Origin: Lutibacter agarilyticus
Lineage (GTDB): Bacteria; Bacteroidota; Bacteroidia; Flavobacteriales; Flavobacteriaceae
Direction of reading: 5' to 3'
Assembly (NCBI RefSeq): GCF_900188235.1
Contig: NZ_FZNT01000002.1
Span: 62,001 to 126,000 of the forward strand
DNA length: 64,000 nucleotides
The number at the start of each line of letters is the position of its first letter. Within the stretch, counting starts at the first letter, position 1. This document shows positions 9,292 through 17,500 of this stretch, piece after piece. Under the pieces are notes generated by a model. That model was not told where the DNA came from. It searched no databases and saw only the letters and a list, made by a program, of their open reading frames with translations. A program made the position numbers and the translations under genes.

Positions 9292-9906
9292 TTACTTTTT
9301 AATTTGAGAAAATACATATAACATTTCTGAAGCTATTTGATTACTTCGTTCTGTATATTTTTCAGCCTGCTGAGGCGTATTATCGTAAACTTTTGGGTCG
9401 TTATATCTAACAGCAATTCTACTTTCACAACCAGAAATAAACGGACAATTTTCATCCGCGTGATCGCAAGTCATTAACGCAGCAAATTCACTTTTTGGAT
9501 TGAAAGCATTATCATACGTTTTTGAAAAACCAATAATTGGATGTTCGTTATCAGCATATTTAATACTGTAAACTGGGTTTTCGGCTTCAGCTAATTTCAC
9601 AATTTGAAATCCGGCAGCCGCCAATGCTTTAGCTGCCATAGGAAACATAGCTGTAGCTTCGGTTCCACCTGAATAGCAATACACATTTTTAACACCGTGA
9701 TAATGTGCCGCTGCTTGCGCCCAAACTTGTGACAAATGGCTTCTACGTGAATTATGCGTGCATATAAAATTTAGATTTATAGATGCATTTTCAGAAACTT
9801 TGGCTTGAATAAAATCTATAAAAGGTTGTAGCTCTAACTTTCGTTCAGCTGAAATTTGTAGATTTTTTACTACATTTATTGTGTTGGTTATTTCTTGATA
9901 TACCAT
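9292..9906 (-). CDS. Low-molecular-weight protein-tyrosine-phosphatase-like arsenate reductase
   Basis: The 204-residue protein has the LMW-PTP phosphate-binding loop C-X5-R: Cys49-THNSR-Arg55, followed by SHLSQVW. Enzymes of this type reduce arsenate to arsenite using the nucleophilic cysteine. Additional cysteines in the MTCDHADENCPFISGC segment (about residues 144-160) are typical of this Bacteroidota ArsC-like group and may relay electrons. The partner could be the thioredoxin-like protein encoded just upstream. True protein-tyrosine phosphatase activity is the alternative; the operon makes arsenate reduction far more likely. Confidence 0.85.
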   Translation of the reverse strand: MVYQEITNTINVVKNLQISAERKLELQPFIDFIQAKVSENASINLNFICTHNSRRSHLSQVWAQAAAHYHGVKNVYCYSGGTEATAMFPMAAKALAAAGFQIVKLAEAENPVYSIKYADNEHPIIGFSKTYDNAFNPKSEFAALMTCDHADENCPFISGCESRIAVRYNDPKVYDNTPQQAEKYTERSNQIASEMLYVFSQIKK

Positions 9907-9930
9907 ATTTTAAATATTATTTATATAAGT

Positions 9931-9973
9931 ACCTAAAACCACGCTTCGACTCCGCTCAGCAACTAGTTTAGGT
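9931..9973. repeat. Palindromic repeat in the thioredoxin/arsenate-reductase spacer
   Basis: ACCTAAA (9931-9937) and TTTAGGT (9967-9973) are exact inverted repeats. They enclose GCTTCGACTCCGCTCAGC (9943-9960), a motif I recognise as a recurrent Bacteroidota intergenic repeat. It sits inside the operon, so if transcribed it would form a hairpin in the mRNA. Confidence 0.55.
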
Positions 9974-9987
9974 TAACAGGGAAAAAT

Positions 9988-10335
9988 TTAACAACAACCT
10001 GAAGTTTTATCTTCAGAAGAACAACAAGCATCTGAACTATCATCAGAACAACATGAATCACCTGCACTTTCTTCAGAACAGCAAGCATTATTTGCAAAAT
10101 TATCTATTAAAAGTGCCTGCATTTCATCTTTGCTTGGCACCCTACCTTTTAAAACCACTTTTTCATCAATAACAATAGCTGGTGTAATCATTACATCGTA
10201 CATCATAATCTCAGTAATTTCAGTTACTTTAATTATTTTAGCTTCAATATTTAATTCGTTTACAACATCAACCACTACTTTTTCTGCGCTTACGCAACTT
10301 GGGCAACCTGTACCTAATACTTTAATTATTTTCAT
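9988..10335 (-). CDS. Thioredoxin-like protein with Cys-Cys-rich C-terminal tail (ars operon)
   Basis: The first about 77 residues form a small thioredoxin/glutaredoxin-like domain of the redox-active disulfide protein 2 (MTH895-like) type, with active site CPSC (Cys11, Cys14) and the cis-proline segment MITPAI. The tail is acidic and serine-rich and carries four Cys-Cys pairs at 85-86, 95-96, 104-105 and 114-115, the last at the C-terminus. Vicinal thiols bind As(III) well, so the tail may hold arsenite or receive it from the reductase, but this is inference. By position the protein could stand in for ArsE beside the ArsF and ArsG homologues. It is the second gene of the operon, after arsR. 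Confidence 0.8.
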   Translation of the reverse strand: MKIIKVLGTGCPSCVSAEKVVVDVVNELNIEAKIIKVTEITEIMMYDVMITPAIVIDEKVVLKGRVPSKDEMQALLIDNFANNACCSEESAGDSCCSDDSSDACCSSEDKTSGCC

Positions 10336-10355
10336 AATTTTTAATTTTATATTTT

Positions 10356-10688
10356 TTACTTACACGAAATTTCATTCATATTTCTACTGAAAAATTCATT
10401 GAATAAAGCCTTCGCTTTTATCCAGTTTTGTTGATTTATACAGTACTTAATTTTTGGTGGATTCACTGTTCCTTGTATCAAACCTGCATCTTTCAACTCT
10501 TTTAAATGTTGTGAAATTGTAGATTGTGCCAAAGGCAAAACCTCTAACAAATCACCTGTATAACAACAACTTGCATTATCTAAATGATTTAAAATTTTAA
10601 TACGAGTAGGATGTCCTAAAGCTTTAGCAAATTTTGCTAATTCCTCGGTTTCAACTTGGTAAACAATATCTTCTTTTGTTCTTTTCAT
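10356..10688 (-). CDS. arsR: ArsR-family arsenic-responsive repressor
   Basis: The 110-residue winged-helix protein is the first gene of the ars operon. The DNA-binding region reads LAQSTISQHLKELKDAGL (about residues 53-70). Candidate As(III) ligands are the vicinal pair Cys41-Cys42 and Cys109 near the C-terminus, with Cys83 in the wing. This is not the classical ELCVCDL arrangement and looks more like variants that use a separate cysteine set. On binding arsenite the protein should leave the operator and derepress the operon. A candidate operator overlaps its promoter. Confidence 0.88.
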   Translation of the reverse strand: MKRTKEDIVYQVETEELAKFAKALGHPTRIKILNHLDNASCCYTGDLLEVLPLAQSTISQHLKELKDAGLIQGTVNPPKIKYCINQQNWIKAKALFNEFFSRNMNEISCK

Positions 10689-10694
10689 AAGTTC

Positions 10695-10710
10695 ATCGCA
10701 AATATACGAT
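10695..10710. promoter_or_regulatory. Candidate ArsR operator overlapping the -7 box
   Basis: ATCG (10695-10698) and CGAT (10707-10710) are inverted repeats flanking the eight bases of the -7 box exactly. Two of the four inner position pairs are also complementary. A repressor bound here would block polymerase directly. The palindrome is short, so the call is tentative. Confidence 0.4.
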
Positions 10711-10729
10711 TAGTATTTAAACTTCCAAA
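10699..10729 (-). promoter_or_regulatory. Promoter of the ars operon (-33 TTTG, -7 TATATTTG)
   Basis: On the minus strand TTTG (10729-10726), a 19-bp spacer and TATATTTG (10706-10699) form a full-consensus Bacteroidota promoter. The -7 box ends only 10 nt before the arsR ATG, so the mRNA leader should be just a few nucleotides. Confidence 0.8.
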
Positions 10730-10785
10730 TATTATTAAACCTTTCCTTTTTATTGAAGTCATACTAACAACCTTAAATAACTAAA

Positions 10786-12021
10786 ATGCTAAAAATTAAC
10801 AAAATGAATTGGACCTTCATGTTTCTATTAATTATTACCGCCTGTAGCAATAACGATAATCTTTTAAATGAAGACGATGAAGATAATGCAACCCTACCAA
10901 CTCCAGATAAACCTTACGCAATTGTTGATACTGGAGTTACAGATTTTTATAGTGATGTTGCGCTAATTTCAAAACCAAGCACAAGTAATGCTTTTTATGG
11001 TCAAGATGCTTCCTATGCTGGAAATCAACCTTCATACACAAATAACAATAACGGAACTATAACCGATAATGTAACCGGTTTAATATGGGAACAAAATATG
11101 GAAGAAAAAATAACTTTTGAAGAGGCTTTTTTAAAAGCTGAAAATTCAACTTTAGGCGGTTATACCGATTGGCGTGTACCAACTATTAAAGAGCTATATT
11201 CACTAATTTTATTTACAGGTAAGGTAAAAGGCGAAGTTGCTATTGAGTTTTTTATTAACACCAATTACTTTGATCAACCACTTGGAAACACATCCATAGG
11301 AGAACGAGAAATTGATGCTCAAACTTGGTCATCTACCGAATATGTTTCTACTACAATGAATTCAGACGCAACAGTTTTTGGAGTAAATTTTGTTGATGGC
11401 AGAATTAAAGGGTATCCAAAATACCATCCTCGAACAAAAGCTGCAAACACTATGTATTTTAGAATGGTTAGAGGAAATACTAATTATGGAAAAAATAATT
11501 TTATAGATAATGGAGATGGAACCATCAGCGATTTAGCAACGGGTTTAATGTGGCAAAAATCTGACGATGGAACTTCAAGAGATTGGGAGGAATCTTTAAC
11601 TTATGCCGAAGGTTTAACACTTAGAAATAAAACTGACTGGAGATTACCAAATGCTAAAGAACTACAAAGTATTGTAGATTATTCTAGGTCTCCAAAAACT
11701 ACCAATTCACCAGCCATTGACCCACTTTTTGATTGTACTGAAATTTCAGATCCAGAAGGTAATACAGGTCATTATCCATTTTATTGGACAGGAACAAGCC
11801 ATTTAGATGGCGCAAACCCATATTCAAGCGGTGTTTATATTGCTTTTGGAGAAGGACAAGGTGAAATGAACGGTACGTTAATGGATGTGCACGGAGCCGG
11901 TTGTCAACGTAGTGATCCAAAAAGTGGAAATATAAATGATTACCCTCAGTTTTTTGGCCCTCAAGGAGATGTAAGATATGTATATAATTATGTTCGTTGT
12001 GTTAGAACAATCCAACAATAA
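10786..12021 (+). CDS. DUF1566 (Lcl-domain) lipoprotein
   Basis: The 411-residue protein has a lipoprotein signal with lipobox ITAC (Cys20). Two DUF1566/Lcl repeats follow, each with the pattern DGTIsDxaTGLmWqk ... tDWRlPtaKEL: the first around residues 85-145, the second around 245-305. Such domains occur in secreted or surface proteins and are often linked to carbohydrate contact or adhesion, but no enzyme activity is established. ATG codons at residues 1 and 7 are both possible starts; either gives a working signal. The sulfatase gene follows 13 nt later, so the two are probably co-transcribed. Confidence 0.85.
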   Translation: MLKINKMNWTFMFLLIITACSNNDNLLNEDDEDNATLPTPDKPYAIVDTGVTDFYSDVALISKPSTSNAFYGQDASYAGNQPSYTNNNNGTITDNVTGLIWEQNMEEKITFEEAFLKAENSTLGGYTDWRVPTIKELYSLILFTGKVKGEVAIEFFINTNYFDQPLGNTSIGEREIDAQTWSSTEYVSTTMNSDATVFGVNFVDGRIKGYPKYHPRTKAANTMYFRMVRGNTNYGKNNFIDNGDGTISDLATGLMWQKSDDGTSRDWEESLTYAEGLTLRNKTDWRLPNAKELQSIVDYSRSPKTTNSPAIDPLFDCTEISDPEGNTGHYPFYWTGTSHLDGANPYSSGVYIAFGEGQGEMNGTLMDVHGAGCQRSDPKSGNINDYPQFFGPQGDVRYVYNYVRCVRTIQQ

Positions 12022-12034
12022 ACCCTAAATCAAG

Positions 12035-13366
12035 ATGCTTCATATTAAAAACAGTAAGTTTTTCACGTTTCTAACAACCATAATTATCATTTTTTCTTGT
12101 TCTGAAAAGAATGATGATTTGATTGATTCGGAAATAGAAGACGAAACCAATACTGAAATAGTAAACAAAAAACCAAACATACTATTAGTAATTGCAGATG
12201 ACATGGGTTTAGATGCTTCTCCTGGATATTCCATAGGAGCTATAAAACCAGCAATGCCAAACCTTCAAACTTTAATAAACACGGGAGTCACCTATAATAA
12301 CGTTTGGTCTAACCCAACTTGCTCTCCAACTAGAGCAACTATTTTAACAGGAAAATACGGTATTAATAATGGCGTGTTGGCTGTAAATAATATTTTAAGC
12401 ACTACTGAAATAGCACTTCAAACATATATAGATACCAATTTAAATGGTGAATATGCTTCAGCAGTAATAGGAAAATGGCATTTATCAAACAATAAAAATC
12501 ACCCCGAAAATATGGGGATTAAATATTATTCGGGCTTTTTATCGGGTGCATTAACCGATTATTGGAATTGGAAATTTACCGAGAATGGTATACAAACAAC
12601 GGTAACAACTTACAACACTACCGCATATACAAATACAGCCATTGATTGGATTGAAAACCAAACAAAACCTTGGTTTGTTTGGTTAGCCTATAATGCCCCT
12701 CACGATCCTTTTCATTTACCACCTACAGATTTACACACACAAGGTAGTTTACCAACTGACCAAACAAGTATTGATGCAAATCCGCTACCCTATTATTTAG
12801 CTTCATTAGAAGCTGTAGATGCTGAATTTGGAAGACTTTTAAGTTCATTAAACAAAGAAGAAAAAGAAAACACTGTAATTATTTTTATTGGCGACAATGG
12901 CACACCAAATAAAGTTGCACAAGAATACAATACTAGAAGAGTTAAAGGTTCTTTATATCAAGGTGGAATAAACGTTCCAATGGTAATTGCAGGTAAAAAT
13001 GTAACTAGAGTACAGGCTGTAGAAAATGCGTTAATTAATACAACCGATTTATTTGCTACCATAGCAACCATTTCAGGTATAGAAGTTGATAAAATTAACG
13101 ATAGTAAGAGCTTTTATGAAACCTTCTCAAATTCAACTGCGCAAACAAGAGCGTATGCTTATGCGGAAGATGAATTAAATGTAACCATTAGAAACAATAC
13201 TCATAAATATATGCTATTTAGTGATGGTTCTGAAGCTTTTTACAATTTAAAAGAAGATACTTTTGAAACCACCAATTTACTTAATGCAAGTAAGTTACCT
13301 TTAAGTAGTTTAGATGAAGAAATTAAAACACTTTTGATTGAAAAATTAAAAGAGATTAGGCCGTAA
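12035..13366 (+). CDS. Sulfatase family lipoprotein
   Basis: The 443-residue protein has a lipobox (FSC, Cys22) and an alkaline-phosphatase-fold sulfatase domain. The metal-binding IADDMG lies near residue 54, the formylglycine site is Cys96 in CSPTR (fits C-x-P-x-R; Ser is more usual at position 4), GKWHLS is near residue 148, and GDNGTP is near 287. It should hydrolyse sulfate esters, probably of an algal or marine glycan, at the cell surface after Cys96 is converted by an FGE/anSME enzyme not encoded here. Its end overlaps the convergent lspA gene by 11 nt. The substrate is unknown. Confidence 0.9.
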   Translation: MLHIKNSKFFTFLTTIIIIFSCSEKNDDLIDSEIEDETNTEIVNKKPNILLVIADDMGLDASPGYSIGAIKPAMPNLQTLINTGVTYNNVWSNPTCSPTRATILTGKYGINNGVLAVNNILSTTEIALQTYIDTNLNGEYASAVIGKWHLSNNKNHPENMGIKYYSGFLSGALTDYWNWKFTENGIQTTVTTYNTTAYTNTAIDWIENQTKPWFVWLAYNAPHDPFHLPPTDLHTQGSLPTDQTSIDANPLPYYLASLEAVDAEFGRLLSSLNKEEKENTVIIFIGDNGTPNKVAQEYNTRRVKGSLYQGGINVPMVIAGKNVTRVQAVENALINTTDLFATIATISGIEVDKINDSKSFYETFSNSTAQTRAYAYAEDELNVTIRNNTHKYMLFSDGSEAFYNLKEDTFETTNLLNASKLPLSSLDEEIKTLLIEKLKEIRP

Positions 13367-13958
13367 CTTCCTCTTTTGGAAATGCTTTTTTATTAAAAAT
13401 TATCAATAGTCCAACACCTATAGAAATAGCTGAATCGGCAACATTAAAAATAGCGTTAAAGAAAGTAAATGGTTTTCCACCCCAAAAAGGCAACCAACTT
13501 GGTAAATCTCCACTCCAAATGGGAAAATAAAGCATATCAACTACTTTCCCAAAGAATAACTCACCGTAAGGTTTTTCAGCAAATAGAGTAGCCGTTGCAT
13601 TGTAAGGTGTATCAAATAGTACTCCGTAAAAAACAGAATCTATAATATTCCCCATAGCGCCAGCAAAAATTAATGAAATAGCTACCAATAATACTGTGTG
13701 TGCTTCATTTTTTATTGACTTATACAACCAGTAACCGATTCCTGAAATTGCAAATAACCTGAATATTGTTAAAAATAATTTCCCTGTTCTACCTCCAAAT
13801 TCGGCACCCCAAGCCATTCCGTTATTTTCAATAAAGTGAATTCTAAACCAATCAAAAACCACCACTTCTTCACCATATAAAAAATTGGTTTTAATGTAAA
13901 TTTTACTAATTTGATCAATAATTAAAATTAGAACAATAAGGAAGATTGATTTTTTCAA
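13356..13958 (-). CDS. lspA: Lipoprotein signal peptidase (signal peptidase II)
   Basis: LspA cleaves prolipoproteins before the lipid-modified cysteine in the inner membrane. The 200-residue protein has four membrane helices and the catalytic aspartate motifs GNIID (Asp107) and NVADS (Asp175). It is longer than the about 165-residue proteobacterial enzyme because of an insert between the two motifs (about 112-160), usual in Bacteroidota. Several predicted substrates lie in this window. The final 11 nt overlap the sulfatase gene. Confidence 0.95.
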   Translation of the reverse strand: MKKSIFLIVLILIIDQISKIYIKTNFLYGEEVVVFDWFRIHFIENNGMAWGAEFGGRTGKLFLTIFRLFAISGIGYWLYKSIKNEAHTVLLVAISLIFAGAMGNIIDSVFYGVLFDTPYNATATLFAEKPYGELFFGKVVDMLYFPIWSGDLPSWLPFWGGKPFTFFNAIFNVADSAISIGVGLLIIFNKKAFPKEEVTA

Positions 13959-13986
13959 TGGAATAAATTTTAAAAAATTTTTTATT

Positions 13987-14129
13987 AAAAAAGAGACGTT
14001 CTAAAAAGTAAATTCAAGTCAACCTGAACTTATTTTAGGGTATCACAAACATTGAAAGCCTATAAACATGATATTCTGAAACAAGTTCAGGACGAGGTTT
14101 ATAATTTCACTTTAGCAAGTCTCTTTTTT
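13987..14129. repeat. Large nested imperfect palindrome between the DksA-like gene and lspA
   Basis: Exact outer arms AAAAAAGAGAC (13987-13997) and GTCTCTTTTTT (14119-14129) enclose an inner pair, 14023-14044 and 14070-14091, matching in 18 of 22 positions around CCTGAACTT. The whole region can fold into one long hairpin. It fills most of this intergenic gap, has no coding frame, and looks like a non-autonomous repeat of the CCTGAACTTGTTTCAG type seen in flavobacteria. Confidence 0.7.
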
Positions 14130-14153
14130 ATAAATAAGTTACTTATTTTGTAA

Positions 14154-14528
14154 TTACTGCATTCTTTTAGCTTCAATACTTAAAGTTGCATGTGGAACCA
14201 ATTTTAAACGTTCCTTTTGAATTAATTTACCTGTAACACGGCAAATTCCATAGGTTTTATTTTCAATACGCAAGATGGCATTTTTTAAATCTCTAATGAA
14301 TTTTTCTTGACGGATAGCCAACTGTACATTTGCTTCTTTTGACATGGTTTCAGAACCTTCTTCAAAAGCTTTAAACGTAGGCGAAGTATCATCCGTACCG
14401 TTATTACTGTCGTTTTTAAAAGCACTTTTTATCAATGCTAAATCTTCTTCAGCATGGGCTATTTTTTTCTGAATTAACTCTTTAAATTCTGCTAAGTCTT
14501 TATCTGAGTATCTATTATTTTCATTCAT
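14154..14528 (-). CDS. TraR/DksA-family regulator lacking the zinc-finger cysteines
   Basis: The 124-residue protein has the DksA-like coiled coil (about residues 8-90) and the globular C-terminal motif YGICRVTGKLIQKERL. DksA-type proteins enter the RNA polymerase secondary channel and tune transcription with ppGpp. Only one cysteine is present (Cys96); the other three ligands of the C4 zinc site are replaced (Thr99, and Leu/Ala in the last part). The fold must therefore hold without zinc, which I believe is common in flavobacterial homologues. It starts 3 nt after the ileS stop and is probably co-transcribed. Confidence 0.85.
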   Translation of the reverse strand: MNENNRYSDKDLAEFKELIQKKIAHAEEDLALIKSAFKNDSNNGTDDTSPTFKAFEEGSETMSKEANVQLAIRQEKFIRDLKNAILRIENKTYGICRVTGKLIQKERLKLVPHATLSIEAKRMQ

Positions 14529-14531
14529 AAC

Positions 14532-17500
14532 TCACATTTTTTCAATTAATATTTTGGTCTGTACATCATCAAAGGTAATTTCAACACCTTTTTCTATTTC
14601 TTCAAGAAACACTAATTCGTTTGTTAGGGTTTCAGATTTTATATATGCTTCATTCGCTTTAATCGAACGCTCTAATATATCATTTTTTTGGACAATTAGC
14701 TTAATTCTGTCATTAACTTCTAAACCAGATTCTTTACGTAAATTTTGAACTCGGTTTATCAGCTCACGTGCATTACCTTCATTTCGTAAATCTTCAGTAA
14801 TTGTAACGTCTAAAGCAACGGTTAAACCACCTTGATTTGCTACCAACCACCCTTCAATATCTTGTGAAGTAATTTCAACTTCTGCCTGAGTTAAATCTAC
14901 AACTTTTCCATTAATTTCTAAAGAAATTTGTCCTTCTTTTTCAACAATTGCAATGTCTTCTTGTGTTAGTTTTTGAATCGCTTGTCCAACAAATTTCATG
15001 TCTTTTCCAAACTTAGGCCCAAGTACCTTAAAATTAGGCTTTATGGTTTTCACAAGAATCCCCGAAGCGTCATCAATCAACTCAATTTCCTTCACATTTA
15101 CTTCCGATTTTATTAAGTTTTCAACAGCTAAAATTTCTTCTCTGTCTTTTTCATCTAAAACAGGAATCATAATACGTTGTAATGGCTGACGTACTTTTAT
15201 CATCTCTTTTTTACGCAATGATAATACCATTGATGATATTTTTTGCGCTTGTTGCATTTTGTGCTCTAAAACACTATCAACCAAAGATTCGTTATACCCA
15301 GGGAATTCACCTAAATGTACAGATTCAAAGTTTTCCTTTCCTGAAACTGAAATTAAATCTTTGTACAAATTGTCCATAAAAAATGGAGCTATTGGCGCAC
15401 CTAACTTTGCCACTGTTAATAAACAATTATACAATGTTTGGTAAGCTGAAATTTTATCTTGCCCGTACTCACCTTTCCAAAAACGTCTTCTACTTAAACG
15501 AACAAACCAGTTACTTAAATTTTCACCTACAAATTCTTGAATAGCTCTGGCTGCTTTTGTTGGTTCGTATTCTTCATAGAATTTTTCTACATTTTTCACC
15601 AATGTATTTAATTCAGAAAGCACCCAACGATCAATTTCAGGTCTATCTTCAATAGCTATATCATCTTCAGCATAGGTAAAACTGTCTAAGTTTGCATATA
15701 AAGAGAAGAATGAATAAGTATTGTACAATGTTCCAAAGAATTTTCTACGAACTTCATCAATTCCTTCAATATCAAATTTTAAGTTATCCCAAGGATTTGC
15801 GTTTGAAATCATATACCAACGTGTAGCATCAGCACCATATTTATCCATTGTTTCAAACGGATCAATAGCATTTCCTAAACGCTTACTCATTTTTTTACCT
15901 TCTTTATCTAACACCAATCCGTTAGATACTACATTTTTATAGGCAACAGAATCAAACACCATAGTTCCAATGGCGTGCAATGTATAAAACCATCCACGAG
16001 TTTGGTCAACACCTTCCGCTATAAAATCTGCTGGGAAGAATATCTTCTCGTCGATTAATTCTTTATTTTCAAACGGGTAGTGCCATTGTGCGTAAGGCAT
16101 TGAACCAGAATCAAACCAAACATCAATTAAATCGCTTTCACGTTTCATTGGTTGTCCTTTTGGAGAAACCAACGTTACTCCATCAACTACATTTTTATGA
16201 AGATCTATTTTATCATAGTTTTCTTCACTCATATTTCCTACTTCAAACTCAGCAAAGATATCAGCTTCCATAACACCTGCTTCCACAGATTTTTTCATTT
16301 CAGCTTTTAGCTCTTCTACAGAACCAATCATAATTTCTTCGGCACCATCTTCAGTTCTCCAAATTGGCAAAGGAATTCCCCAGTAACGAGAACGAGATAA
16401 ATTCCAATCGTTTGCATTTTTTAACCAGTTTCCAAAACGCCCTTCTCCGGTAGATTTTGGTTTCCAGTTAATTGTGTTATTCAACTCAAACATACGATCA
16501 CGTTTATCTGTAACCTTTACAAACCAAGAATCTAATGGATAGTATAAAATTGGCTTGTCAGTTCTCCAACAATGTGGGTAGCTGTGACGGTATTTTTCTA
16601 CGTGAAATGCTTTATTTTCTTCTTTTAATTGAATTGAAATTTCAACATCTAATGAGCGTTCTGGTGCATCACCATCAGTATAATATTCATTTTTAACATA
16701 CTTACCTGCTAAATCGCCCATATGCTTGGTGAATTTACCTTGTAAATCTACCAAAGGAACTGGGTTTCCGTTGTCATCTAACACCAACATTGGCGGTACT
16801 TCAGGTGAAGCTTGCTTTGCAACTAGTGCATCATCTGCACCAAAAGTTGGAGCGGTATGTACAATACCTGTACCATCTTCAGTAGTAACAAAATCTCCAG
16901 CAATTACTCTAAATGCATTCTCAGGATTTTGATAAGGTAATGCATACTGCATTAATTGCTCATATCTTGATTCTAAAATATCAGCTCCTTTAAATTCTTG
17001 AACTATTATAAATGGAATTTTCTTATCGTTTGCTTTGTATTCTGAAAGTTGTGCTTCATTTTCAACAGCAAAGAATTTTTTCCCAAATTGTTTTCCAACT
17101 AAATTTTTAGCTAATACAACACTAATTGGTTCAAAAGTGTATTGGTTGAATGATTTTACCAATACGTAATCTATTTTTTTACCAACCGTTAAAGCTGTGT
17201 TTGAAGGCAATGTCCAAGGTGTGGTTGTCCAAGCTAGAAAGTGTACATCTCCATCAACTTTTTGTAAAAATGCTGGTAATGTATTTTTTATTGCTTTGAA
17301 CTGCGCAACTGCTGTTGTATCTGTTACATCCTGGTAAGTTCCTGGCTGATTTAGCTCGTGAGAACTTAAACCAGTACCTGCTTTTGGCGAATATGGCTGA
17401 ATGGTATAGCCTTTATAAATAAGCCCTTTTTTATACATTTGAGCTAGCAACCACCAAACAGTTTCCATGTATTTTGGTTTGTAAGTTACATATGGGTCTT

